From Acanthosepion pharaonis (lineage: Eukaryota > Mollusca > Cephalopoda > Sepiida > Sepiidae), in contig CAHIKZ030002633.1 in the NCBI GenBank assembly GCA_903632075.3, positions 412,501 through 476,500 of the forward strand: a DNA stretch of 64,000 nucleotides, read 5' to 3'. How positions within the stretch are numbered: the stretch's first letter is position 1; each line of letters opens with the position of its first letter. The position numbers and the translations under genes were made by a program. Shown piece by piece: positions 9,811 through 21,790 of the stretch. The notes under the pieces were generated by a model, which was given only the letters and a program-made list of their open reading frames with translations, ran no database searches and was not told the origin of the DNA.

Positions 9811-10100
9811 TTACGGGTCGCATCACATTGAAACATCGGTTCCCGTACGATCACCAAAGTTAAGCAACGTAGAGCCTGATCATTACCTAGATAGGTGACT
9901 GCTTGGGAATACAAAGTGCAGTAACCTTTGATAAACGGGTGGTGTAATGGATAATGGCTCGGAATTGTTAATTAGAGAGCCGAGTTCCAATTCCGGTCGG
10001 ATTAATTATCTTCACTTACGAGCAAATGCCGTTGGGAAATGTATGAATCCACCTCTTCTCCCCCAAGCTATGGGTTAATTAGTAAGACTTGTTACTAAAA
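9811..10100 (+). repeat. Composite SINE: 5S-rRNA-like head fused to tRNA-like body, copy A
   Basis: 9811-9925 tracks 5S rRNA: CATCACATTGAA, then CGTACGATCACCAAAGTTAA, GCAACGTAGAGCCTGATCA, TAGGTGACTGCTTGGGAATA and a final GTGCAGTAA. At about 9935 it runs directly into GGGTGGTGTAATGGATAATGG, a tRNA-like module with a B-box-like GAGTTCCAATTCCGG. A SINE body follows (GCAAATGCCGTTGGGAAA, CTATGGGTTAATTAGTAAG). The same order recurs inverted at 62093-61840 and 3660-3575. Confidence 0.88.
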
Positions 10101-11289
10101 ATCAAAACAAAAAAAAGTGAAACTGCGTACAAAACATTTAAATTTCGGTATTAAATAAACTATAGATATTGTTACGCCGCTAAACAAAATCAAATATAAA
10201 TCTTGACAAGGTCTAGTATACTCGTGTACAAGTCCGTGTTTTCCAGTTGATTTTAAAGTGAAACATTGTTAAGTCTCTATACCTGAATTCAGACATTTTG
10301 CTTTTTGCAAAACCTTGCTTAAATCTTCTTGGCAATTTTCGAATGTTTACTCTTTCCAAAGAAATGAAGAAAGACGGGATATTTGAGATCATGTTTTTTG
10401 AATACCAAAATTCTTTTTTCTACGTCAGGTTTAACATATTGTACGATATCTGATATCACAATAACCATCGTTTTCAGTCAATGTTCTTTTTACTTTACAA
10501 CTCGTTTGCAAATGCCTTCAAAAGTAACAGCAGATATGACGTCCTTACTATCATATCTTCACATGTTACGTCACAATTCCGCCAATAGCAAATTGCGAAC
10601 GAGCTAACGTGAATTGCTTCGATCCAGTGCAACCAACTATCTGTTAAATGAGTCTAGCAGACTTATTATTTTTAAAGAATTGTATTTTTCTCTGACTTCC
10701 TTGTTTTGACCTTTGCGGTCAGATACAGGAAAACAAAGGAGGTTGTTTTTGATTGGTTAAAACTAGCGTGGAAATGTTAGAGAGATAGAAAGTGATTTCA
10801 GGGAGTTAAGTTTTTATACGTCGTACACAGAAGATGTGGTTATTTCGTGTCTCGAGGAACTTGCTTCCCAGTGGGGGGGGGTAATAGAGCGATCCCACTG
10901 TCTAGTTAAAAATGCACACGTTGACGTGTCTAATAAAATAGATAAGTTTAAAATCCCTTTTGTTGATACCCGAAATGTGAGAAGACGAGTGAGAGAAGAT
11001 ACAACATTATGGAATCAACCCTGTCAACCAAAACCTCCCCAGAACGAGGGGGCTATGCAACATATCGATCTTTGATCAACTATGTATGTTGTCTGTCCAT
11101 CTGAATCATCCCTTTTTCTTTGACCAGGAATATATCCCACGATATAGAATACTGAGAGTCCTATTTCTGACCGTTTAATATGTTTAAATGATTTGCTTTC
11201 CATTCGATCAAACAAAGGCCAAAGCATTGTCATATTTTAAGTTATTTTGATTTTATCAATTTATTTATGGCCAGAAATTAAAGTCATAA
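10101..11289. other. Unassigned sequence
   Basis: A 79-codon frame at 10836-11075 (plus) has balanced composition but no domain I recognise. No splice context or homolog can be argued. No other feature seen. Confidence 0.35.
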
Positions 11290-11790
11290 TGTAGTTTCAT
11301 GGTAATTGTTCTTTTTGGGATGTCAACGAACACTCGCTGCCACTTTTTGTAATGTCAACGAATACTCGTTGTCACTTTCGAAATGCTCGTTGTAGTAGAG
11401 ACTTTGTAATCGTAGATACAACTCTAGTAACGCCGTTGAACAATACTGGTGTCAGACGCCTTCGAATAACACTCGTGCTAATAGTAATTGATCGATAATA
11501 CTCGCTCGAATAGTAACCACCGAATAGTGATCCGAATAGTAATCCATAAAGTGATGATATTCACTAACCGCCCCACACGGTCGGATGTGGCACAAGGCTG
11601 AGTTTTTTTGTGGGGTATCCGAGTCCGTAGGCTCGGCCAAAAATGGGTTCGGGTAGCTGTCTCCCGAGACGAGACACTGTCCTTCGACAGAGCCTCGTCT
11701 GGGGATCCTCTCCACGCGAAGTCAGAGAGTTTGACCAGCACATTTCCGAAGTAATCCGGATAGCAATCACTTAGACGCCACGCTAATTCT
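11290..11790. repeat. CpG-rich block with degenerate CGAATA-type subrepeats
   Basis: The local GC and CpG content is clearly higher than in flanking DNA. The left half repeats short units (GTCAACGAACACTCG, GTCAACGAATACTCGTTG, TCGAATAGTAA, CCGAATAGTGATCCGAATAG). The right half contains CCCGAGACGAGACACTGTCC. It could be a retroelement LTR or leader remnant. No coding frame is credible despite three overlapping minus-strand open frames. Confidence 0.45.
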
Positions 11791-12900
11791 TATATACACA
11801 TTTCCTTTACCATCACGTGATCTACTTATTCAAAATGGGATCGCCTGTGTTTGCTCTTTGGTGATATATGTTCAAACTCCAGTGTCGGCGGCGACATTTT
11901 ATTTATGTATAACAGTTCTGATAAACTTTCATCTTTGGTACCTAAACTTTATGAATTTATAAGCGCAGTACTAGATTGGTGGCAAAATCTTACAGTAGAC
12001 ATGGCGAGATGTAACTAAGTTACAGTTTCTTCTCTTGCATTTTTCGCTTGTGGAACTCTTTTCCGCCTTCTTGCTTTCCCAGTCAACTTTGATCTTCAAA
12101 AATGGAAATGCAATCTCTTGTCTTATTAATTTCTGTTCTTTTATTGTTCTTGCTCGTTAAGGTTTTTCTTTTTCGTTTATTTGTTACACTGGGATCTCCG
12201 GAGGTTGATTAAACAAAAAGAGAAAGAAAGACGAAAGAGTCTACTAACTGGGTGGTAATTTTTGAAATTTACAGGAAGAGAAATTGAACATTTGCGAACA
12301 AAATTAAAAACGAAATGCGTTGAAAATCATATTTTAAAATAATTCCAAGCAGAATCAAACCCAAATTTAACTAGATGGAACTCAGTAAAATTGAGGAAAA
12401 CCAAGACTACCCATCATTCCCCATTCCCCGCCAATGAGAAAGAAACCATTGATGAATTCGCGAAGATGTCAGATAAAAAAAAAAAACATGTCAGTAAAGA
12501 GACCGGGTCACCGAAATAACATTTAAAGACCACTCTGAACGAGAGGGGAAAAAAAAAAAAAGAAACATTTTGTTGAATTGTCCCGACAGAGCTAGAGGCC
12601 AGCTTGACGCATTCGTTATAATTTCTGTGATATTCACCCCAAACATTAATTCGGATTCCTTTGGATACAAGTGATAAAGAAAAATTACTATTTTGGAGTG
12701 ACCATGGATAAAAATGCTGTGTACCCTGTTCATACAAACGCATAAACAGAGGAATAATAAAATTTTGTTTTTATCACTAGAGCGAATGGGAATAATTTTA
12801 TTTCCTTTTATTTCCCAATTCTTGAGTGGTCTGGTTGATTGAGAAATCACAGCATGTGACAAGCTGATAAAGATTAATGATTAATTATTTTTGTTTTCGC
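11791..12900. other. Unassigned AT-rich sequence
   Basis: Contains poly-A runs near 12477 and 12549. Open frames on the minus strand at 12414-12862 show no recognisable domain. Confidence 0.35.
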
Positions 12901-13420
12901 TACACCATCGAGAAGTTGGATTCATTACACCAGCCCAACAAGAGAGCTGAGGTTAGCTGCTGAGAAAGTAGGAGAAGGAAGAGAGAGATTAGCACCTATA
13001 TGGACCGATGGTGTGAGGCGAGACGTGAAGAGAGTTGGAGTTAAGGGGCAGTTTGATTCCTCTGACCACTCTAAGAAAAAGGGTGGCTGGACAACCCCAA
13101 ACTACTTGAGTAAATGTATTTTGAGGATATGAAATTTTAGAAAAAGGTTGATGCTTAGGGTAGAACCCAGACCCTAGTCAACTCCACCCCTGTCAGATGC
13201 AGAACTCGATATAAGCCAGAGGTTTGGACGTGTAGAGTCCCCATACAACTGCTACTGGAATCCACATCATTTGCTGAGACCTCCTGACCAAGATCTTATG
13301 TCATCCCAGAAAACCAGAACTTAGAAGTTTAAGTTACTACTAAAACAAGCTGCAGACTTCAAAGAGGATCCCAGTGTCACATGATCATAACAAGCAGGAA
13401 GGATTAAAACTGCTGTATAC
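12901..13420. other. Unassigned moderately GC-rich stretch
   Basis: Less AT-biased than its surroundings over about 450 bp, starting GAGAAGTTGGATTCATTACA. A short plus-strand frame reads LRLAAEKVGEGRERL and then APIWTDGVRRDVKRVGVKG without a start. I do not recognise it; it may be repeat-derived. Confidence 0.3.
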
Positions 13421-14469
13421 AATAAATCATATATAAATCAAATCATTGTTACATTTTTAATCAGAGTTAATTCCTTATTCCAAAGGATTTTTTTGTGTAG
13501 CTCCCAGTTGTCAGTCTTCATTTTAGTTTGCTTCATCAGCGACCTTCTTACCCTCTGAGATAAAAAATGCACATGGCAGAGGAGTGAATGATTAAGTAGA
13601 ACCATGCCTACCATCGCAATACTAGCAACAAATGAGTCACGCATTAATGCGTGAAGAGTCAGCAAGATGGTAACCATGGTGGTCGGAAGGAACTTGAGAA
13701 CTAACTCATGGGGTTGGCATTATATGGTTACTGTTGAACAGTATCAATGTGTAGGATTACATATTCTTTCTCACTCAGTAACCTCCTGTGTCTTAGTGAC
13801 TTTATTGATGAAATGATTAAAAAGAAGTTCTGGATGATCTCATTATTATTTATTTTTAGAAAGTCTCTCTTCATGGGATGCAGTCAAGTCCGTAAGAATT
13901 GGAAGAATGTATATTTTTCTTATTTTCCTGTTTAGCAGCACTCTTTTTGACGCACATCCTAGACCTATTCTCTTACTTAGCGAAACTGCATTATTGTCGG
14001 AAAATTTCAACCCTGCAACGGCACCTTCTTCATTTTAGTAAGATTATTGGGATCGGCGTGACTGTGGTTACAGGAACTGGGCAATTTTTATCCATGGATC
14101 ATATGTACATGCATGGGCTCAGCACCTTGTGTCACATCATAGTTGGGTAAAGAATGTCTTCAGAGAGATTTTCTCTTAATTCTGATTGATACACTGACAA
14201 AAATCATTTTTTTCTTAAGTGAAAAGAACTTGAGCCAAAGCAATGAAACTATTCTCCAGATGTTGCTGTAAATGTTTGTTGAATAGGCCTCAGTTTTTAA
14301 AATTGCTATCCATATGCAAGTGCATATACAAAACCTTTATAGCAATGAAAAAACTTATAACTGCTTAAAAATTACTTTACGATTTGAGTACGAAAATAAA
14401 GTTAGCAGATTCCAAAGAGAAATGTTCATTTCTTAAATAGGATAACTGAAACTTACTCTACTGTAATGG
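13421..14469. other. Unassigned intergenic sequence
   Basis: Short open frames only; nothing recognisable. Confidence 0.35.
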
Positions 14470-14600
14470 CTCCCTGTAGCTTAATGGTAAAAGTACTTTA
14501 GGCCTGAAGGCAGGTTCTAAAATTTAAAAATGAAATAAATGTTCGATTCTTGTCAAGATTCAGTTTCTAGGCCAGTAGATATTCACTTCACAGTAGTTGA
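14470..14600 (+). repeat. Degenerate tRNA-like SINE
   Basis: CCCTGTAGCTTAATGGTAAA resembles a tRNA 5' half with an A-box. It is followed by an anticodon-arm-like CAGGTTC and, after an AT-rich insertion, TGTTCGATTCTTGTC resembling a B-box. It is too diverged to be a functional tRNA. Confidence 0.45.
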
Positions 14601-14775
14601 GAAAAACTAGCAATGTCTACTGAAACCCTAAATACAATGTTTATAGTAATCTGAAATAATGTCAGAATAAGAGATTCATTAATTGCTTAAATGTGTGTGT
14701 CTCGGATACAAAACTGGGCAAATGTGAATGTTTTGAGAGTAGGAGAAAGATTTGCATTGATAGATAGGTAGGCAG

Positions 14776-14997
14776 GTTATAGTGGAAACTTTTTACTTGA
14801 AATAGACACCCCATTTTTATTTGTTAAACAGTGTGTATTATGTCTGTTGGTTTGTGCATTACAAATAGGGAGCAGGTTCAATCCCTGTGAGAGCGCCTTT
14901 ACCAAAATTTATCGAATGAGCAGGCCAATAGACGTAATCCAGAGTTCAATAAATAAAATTGGGGCATCTATTACAAGTAAAAAATTTCCACTATAAC
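14776..14997. mobile_element. MITE with about 47-bp terminal inverted repeats and a tRNA-like core
   Basis: 14776-14822 (GTTATAGTGGAAACTTTTTA, then CTTGAAATAGACACCCCATT) is matched by the inverted 14997-14951 with only a handful of differences. The 128-bp core holds CAGGTTCAATCCCTGTGAG, a very good pol III B-box in a T-arm-like context. There is no coding capacity, so it is a non-autonomous DNA element. Confidence 0.85.
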
Positions 14998-14999
14998 GT

Positions 15000-15902
15000 T
15001 TGAAGCAATAATTGTCAGATTAAAAATAAATTCTTTAATCTTATATACCTCCATCATTGCAAGTGTACACTTTTCTCATTACACAGATACTACATTTTAC
15101 AAAAGTGCTGATAAGTGACACTTTGATTAAAATGTCAGAACAAACAGACCTTAGGCAGAAATACTGATACATATATTAATAAGTTTTTTACAGAAATCCT
15201 GCTTGTATTACAATCATAGTCTATTGTAAGTATCTTGATTAAATACTGGAATTAAAACCTAGATTATTTTTATGACTTTTCTTATTTCTATGTCATTCTG
15301 ATTTTGCTATATATTGATTCAGCATCAACAACTATCTTTAGCTTATAAGACATAGGGAAATTTTAGTAAAATTTAGTAAGTTTTTGATGCTGTAATAAAT
15401 TATGTTGCTATTTTATTAGCTGAATTTGTTCTATTAAGCTTGAAAATTAGAATCAACCTATACACAAGGCATATCAGAAATTGTTCAGAACTTGAAGACT
15501 AAATAATACGAGCACAGCAAAATCACACAAGAAAATTCCATGCACAAAAAGAAAAAATACACAAATATAAATTTTAATATTTGATTTTTTTCTTCAAATT
15601 TATTCATACAGGCTTTCATTTTTTTATTGTTTTTTTTTTTTCTTTTAAGGTAGTGAAAATTTGTTCCTCTAACACATTGTGCAAGGTGTACATATATCAA
15701 ACAATGACACTGTTTGCAAGAAAGAATAAAAATTGACTTTGAAAGTAAAAAAAAAAAAAAAAAAAAAAAGAAATACAACAAAATATTGAGTTAAAAAAGA
15801 GCATAAAATAACGGAAAAACTTTAAATCTGCATAAGTTACCTCCCCTGTTTTCCCACTGACAGGAATTTTTCAGGATTCGTACAAGCTTTATATATGACC
15901 AC

Positions 15903-15943
<41 letters not shown>

Positions 15944-17592
15944 TGTGTGTTTTTTTTTTTTTTTCTTTTTTCACTTCATAATTGAAATACAGTCAGTAAA
16001 TGAAGCATTGTTTTTTGTGATAGCTTTGATGGACTTGGATTTACAGGAATTTACAGATGAGAAAAATGTGGCCTGGCATGAAATTATTTTTGGTGTGTCA
16101 TCAGTTGTTCAACTCTGAATTTTCTATTATTACCATTATTATAACTGTTTCATTACTATTTTTTTATATTAATAGAAACCATTCTCATTATTGTTAATAT
16201 TGTGTATATTACCACTCATCCAAGAATCAATGAATATAAATTTTTTCATCCATTCAAATTTATGTTCTTAGAATATTCCATTTTCTCTAAACATAAATGT
16301 TATTAATGTGGATTATTTTATTTCAGTTTTCGATATATATGACACACTTAAAAAAATCTACATCTCATATACTGAAAATTATAAATGGTATTGCTAAATA
16401 TAAACTTTTTTGCTTAAATACATTTTTTTTAAATAAAAGTATTTTTTTCTCATCTCGATAATGCGTCATTATTATGAAAACGTTAATTTATAATAGTCTA
16501 GTATATTATTTTGCAACTAGCTGTAAAAAGCTACAAGTTTTATTTATTCTTAAAAAACCTTGAAAATAGGGATGCACTTTATACACCGAAAAACAAAAAT
16601 AACACAGTAGCTGCTACAGATGAAACTAATTTGCTGCTTCTAACACAAATACAAAAACAAAATGGTTATATCATTGCTTATATTAATAATAATAATGCCA
16701 GAAAGGAAAATAACTTTTTTTTTTCTTTTTTTTTTTAAATGAAATTGTGCCTTATTTTGTTGTTGGCAGTTAAGGGACAGTATTGTTTGTTCAAGGCAGG
16801 CCAAAGTCCACCAATTACTCATTCAATTTGGTGAAAGAAAAACAAAAAAAAATTAACATTACTGATAAGGGCTTCTCGTTGTTGAACATGCAAAGATGCT
16901 ACCAAACAAATAGGTCAGGTTTGGGCAGTATTAGGTGTATGAGGTTGGGGGGGGGTCATTTTTAGCTACAATAATCGTAAGGGTCACCCAATCGACATAA
17001 AAACCACAATTTATAAATCAAAAAGCAACAGAATTCATATTACTGTCAGTAGTAATTGTTCTTGTAGGAGAGCTTTTGTGGCATCTCTGATGACTTGTTA
17101 ACAGTTTTAGCTGTCATCATGAATTGTCTCAAAGGTAGATTTTTTTTTTCCGTTTTACTAATTGGTATCAGGAAGAGTTGCCCCATTCTTATTTTTATAT
17201 TGCAAGGGACAATTAAACAAAGAATTTATTTCCCAACTTTGTAAGCTAGAGACATTAGATTGCGACTGCTGACTTTACGGCCAGATGTCCAAAGCTCTCC
17301 ATCAAATAGACAGTTCCTTTGCATATTTCAAAGCAAGTGGAAAAGGAATAAAAACAAATACTTCTTTCAAGCATGCTGACATGCATTAAGCAACAATAAA
17401 TTTAACAATTGAAGAAACTGAAACAAGACTACTGAGGTTTTTAAAATAATGCATCGTATAGCTATCCAGAATTCATGGAATGTCAACCAACACAAGTTCC
17501 TAATATGTGGAATAAAATAAGTGGGACTAAGTGTTTCTTTCGATCACCGCCATTTAACAACAGAAAGCCGTTACAAAGTATTAACTTGGGTT
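15000..17592. other. Unassigned AT-rich sequence with homopolymers and a (GT)n tract
   Basis: Contains poly-A at about 15749-15769, a (GT)n tract at 15907-15950 running into poly-T (15951-15964), and poly-T near 16719-16737. The open frames here are AT or GT low-complexity. No gene recognised. Confidence 0.5.
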
Positions 17593-17710
17593 TCTGGTGT
17601 AGATTGATGGTTAATGAGCTAGCATTACAGACCTATTGCTAGCGTAGTGGGTTTGATCATTATTGGGTACCCCCACTATTGTGGTCCTGTGCCAAAATAA
17701 GCTATGTTTA
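17593..17710 (+). repeat. tRNA-derived SINE, trimer family, solo copy
   Basis: GGTGTAGATTGATGGTTAAT, then GAGCTAGCATTACAGACC, a B-box-like GGGTTTGATCATTATTGGGT, CCCCACTATTGTGGTCCTGT and GCCAAAATAAGCTATGTTT follow the 4171-4597 units from end to end. A (TA)n tract follows at 17734. Confidence 0.75.
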
Positions 17711-17728
17711 ATATTATAATATTGAATA

Positions 17729-17733
<5 letters not shown>

Positions 17734-17775
<42 letters not shown>
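17734..17775. repeat. (TA)21 microsatellite
   Basis: TA run directly downstream of a SINE tail. Confidence 0.95.
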
Positions 17776-17779
<4 letters not shown>

Positions 17780-19891
17780 CACATGCATACATACACAAAA
17801 TACCTTATTTGAACAGCACAAAAACAAGCTAAAATAATGCACAGCCACACCGCACTTAGTAACCAGTAATGGTCTACGGTAATAAATATCCCAGAGGGAT
17901 CTGCTTTTTTTTATTATTTATTTACAGTGTCTAGTAGTACAAATTGTCACCCATTCAATACTGATAGGGTACTGTGTTGCTTCATTCTGGTTTTCATCAG
18001 TAATATGCAACGGTTGTGAATATTGTGCGCAATAGAAACAGGTCTGCAGAAATTTCACTTCAAAATAACTTAATAAAAGAAAATCGCATCACATCAAGCA
18101 GTAATTTAGAAATAAAAAGGGGGGAGGAATATGGAAATTAAAATTATAGTAAAAACTGTCTTTTTTTCAGTTTTTTTTTCATTTTTATTATTATTTACAT
18201 TTGGCAAATACCTAAACATATTCCTGGGAGTGTGGCTTTTACAAGTCCCTGCATGGACAAACCGCATTTATTCATAAATTGCTCCAAGATATTGTTGGTG
18301 ATAATTTAAGGTATCTAATTCCAAAGGTCCTACATGGGCAACCAAGAAATATTTCCTTAGAGAATCCTCGGCAAAAATTGTTTAAATATAAGGTCTTTGT
18401 GGAATTTTACATTTAATCAACTGAAATGATTGCAGAGAATAAAGGTATGAGCACTGAAAGACTTTCGTAGGGTCCCACAAGGTCATCAGTTCTAGAATTG
18501 ATTTTCAAATGGATAAAGCAATTCTTCAGTCATTCAACAAAAAAAAAGAAAAATCTACATATTCTAACCAGACAGCAGTATATGTTTAAACCACAGATTT
18601 AAGTCTTTGACTGACATGTAAGAAAAAATTATCCTTTGCTCTGGCATGAAATCAATTTTTTTCTCTTACTTTAACAACGAGCTTAATTCAATGACACTTA
18701 ACCTTAATGAACCTCTCAGCTGTCAGTTTTCTACTCCACTCCTTGCACCCAAACTGGGAGGGGTTGTTTTCATCCAATCAACAATGGTGTGGAGTAAAAA
18801 GCGTTAATGTTTTTCAAACCGTGCAAGCACGTAACTTTAAATAACGATAAAAAAGAATCTATTTTGTTTATAACAACAACAACAACAATAATAACAAAAG
18901 AAAGACAAAGCTCTCAAATTATCAGCCATAGAAAATGAATGAAGCAGACAACATGAATATGGCCAGGTCAAATGGTCAGTCATACTGAAACTAAACGATC
19001 ATTGAAAATAATGGTTTTATTTGCACCAGAGCTGAATGCTTTATTGGAAAGAATATTTTCTTGTCAAAAATTCTGCAGAGAAACCAAACTGTTCAGCAGA
19101 ACATCTCCTCCCAAAAAGAAAGATTCAAGATGAAATTCTATTGTACAAATCAGCATTTCAGTTGAAACTGAGTAAATTTTATCCTGATACAGATCAGGTA
19201 TAAAAACCTATTGAAATAAATAATTACATACAGAAGTAAATACATTTTTATGTTACATGAATATACAATGCTTTTTTTCCTTTTTTTTAAATCCTCACTT
19301 AATTTAAATATACACTTGATCATTGAATAACTATTTGCTTAGCTGTCAGTCAGATTCCTATTATGACTGAAAGTGCTTAAGTTTAAATCAGCCAGAGAAC
19401 AACTTTAAAAATATTCCACTTGCCCTCCAGACTTTAACATTCTGGGCCAAAATAGTTACAAATGTGCGTATATTACTTTGTCCATTTCTGAGTTTAACAG
19501 TTAAAACTATGTATTAAAAAGATGGTGGTAGTAATAATAATAAATAAATAAATAAAGCTGACAGAGAGAGAGGAGAGTGTGTACATAAGAAATAGAGAAG
19601 TGTAGAATTTTTTTTTTTTTTTTAAAAGCAGCAGAATTTTAAGAAAATAAGTGACGAGAACAAAAGAGAAGATGGTCAGCATGACAATAACGTCAAGAAA
19701 TAACAAATGAGGAAGTGGACATGTGGCTAGTGGAATGGTCAGAAAAATAAATGCAGTAAGATGCTAAGACCCTCATCTGACCAGCAGAAGATGAGCAACA
19801 TTCAAAAAGGCAAGGCACAAGGCCGGTGAGGTGGGAGACAAGGTACGGGGATAAATGTCATTGATAAGGACAAGTCTTAAAATAAATAATA

Positions 19892-19946
<55 letters not shown>

Positions 19947-20709
19947 GTGCTGAGAACAAAATAAATGATAACAGGTTCAGATGTCGATGAGTGACCCGGA
20001 CGGAAAGGACAGGGAGTGGAGAGAGTAGGGTGATCATTGGATAAGGAACAAGAAACAATTGATAACATTTCTAAGCCTATTTAACCAAATCAACTATTTT
20101 CATTTGATTATCATTCATCAAAAATAGTTCAAACTATAAATCGCGTTTTGCTGTTATGAATTAAAAAGTAACTCCGCCTAACCAATTACAATCACAATTG
20201 GCACATGTTGGGTTGGACCGATCAGTACAATTTTGATAGACATTTAAAAAAATTCTCCCCACTCCTTCCATACTGGAAGAAAGCCGAAGAACAGATCAGT
20301 CAACATGCTTTGGTAACAACAAAGAGAATGACATCTATAGTAAGAAAAACACTTGGGATCTCAAATAAGCAATAGATGTTTAGATTTATGCAAGCGGTAT
20401 AATGTATCGATGGCCGCCGCTTAACACTGTGTAACAAAAAAGAAAAAATCATCAGTCTGTTTCACTTCCAATCTCTTCTGCTATACTAAATATATATTGT
20501 TATTAGAAAAATATTGTTTTAACATTTATTAAGACAGGCTTGTAATGACAAAGACGACAAGTAATTAACTTCAATTGAATTGACTATTGAGGCTGAAGAC
20601 ACATTTTCCGATTGATGCCTCTTAAAATTAAATCTTAAGTACTCTAAAAAGACACAATATGACGACAGCTGGTCCACAGGAAATACACTGTGACATGAAC
20701 AGGTCGGGC
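17776..20709. other. Unassigned AT-rich sequence
   Basis: Contains a (TA)n(CA)n tract at 19895-19946 and AAC/AAT triplet runs near 18873-18893. No gene, splice-bounded exon or repeat family recognised. Confidence 0.45.
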
Positions 20710-20711
20710 TA

Positions 20712-21351
20712 CAGATTGAACCTCACTAATCCGGGATTCATTAGTCCGGAGGCTTTTATAGATTTGGGACGGTAATTTCAATTTGGTGGTCATTAGTTTG
20801 TTAGTATTTTTAAAAAAATAAATAAATAAAATTTAAAAAAAAAAAGAAAAGAGAAAAATCAACAAAAAATGTATAAAACTTAATTTTATCAAAATTTCTA
20901 TGCAATAAGTGAAAAAGAGAGATTGGAGAAAATTCTGATATACGCTATAGAACAGGATAGAGTTTTGATTTTATTGAAAAACAATATTGTTAAAAAACAT
21001 AATCTGCATTAAGAAATGTTTGGGCGATAAATACATTTAAACAAACCAAAAAAAAAAAAAAAAAAGAAAAATCAACTAATTATTGGATTCTAATTAATTA
21101 TTCGATGCTTATTTAATAAATAACAAAAGTTAATATAAAGCAGTTTTTATTCCAAATTTTGGAGAGAAAAATGTTTTCCACAAGATCACTCCCGCCCCGC
21201 CTATGTAAGTTATAATTGCACTAATAAAAAAAAGTACGAGATATATATTATTTTGCCGTTTTTAAAACTCTTTAGTATCACTGGTTCAGAAAATCTGCTA
21301 CTCCGGTATTTTTCTGGTCCCAAGTTTGTCGGATTAGTGAGGCTCAACCTG
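20712..21351. mobile_element. Non-autonomous pogo/Tigger-like element (MITE), 640 bp
   Basis: Left end CAGATTGAACCTCACTAATC and right end, inverted, CAGGTTGAGCCTCACTAATC form a TIR of about 24 bp starting with CAG and a GAACCTC-type motif as in pogo/Tigger elements. TA dinucleotides flank both edges (20710-20711 and 21352-21353), consistent with TA duplication. A second inner pair (CATTAGTCCGGAGGC against CTACTCCGGTATTTTTCTGG) extends the symmetry. The interior is AT-rich and has no transposase. Confidence 0.85.
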
Positions 21352-21525
21352 TAAAAACTTAAGTAGTCATCTTTAGCTTACAATAAGTATATGCATAGTA
21401 AACCATTCTTGATTAATAATTGTTTTTTTTTAAACCTAATTAGAGTTCTGCGAAACATTTTTGTTGGAATTATTGAAATGAGGAATTATCCTAATTATAT
21501 AATCTGCATTTTTGTATCACCATGC

Positions 21526-21790
21526 TCATCTTTTCATATTAACTAATCCGTAGATCCACAACTCAGAACGGTCAACTCTGGTACCAAAGCACAAGAAGGT
21601 GATCATAAGTATAAGTTCAGGCCACACATTAGAGCAGACGAGGACTGCAAATGGCTCTGGAATCAAACCTGATCTTCCTCGGAGGCAATGGATACCTGTG
21701 ACACAGGCGGCGATCAGTGGATTGGCACTAGACATCGGTGAGCGTAACAATCAAGATGAGTATGCATGTTCAAAAAGCAAAGATTATAAT
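21526..21790. other. GC-rich island with open frames, unassigned
   Basis: About 230 bp clearly richer in GC than the flanks, open on both strands (74 codons minus, 21750-21526; 68 codons plus, 21599-21805). On the minus strand CCTGTGTCACAG abuts GTATCCATTGCC, a possible donor, and AGATCAGGTTTGATTCC resembles a pol III B-box. It may be a SINE fragment or a lone exon. No domain is recognised. Confidence 0.35.

Noticed and set aside
9811..9925. Functional 5S rRNA gene
   Set aside because: Several diverged conserved positions and direct fusion to a SINE body instead of a T-run terminator.
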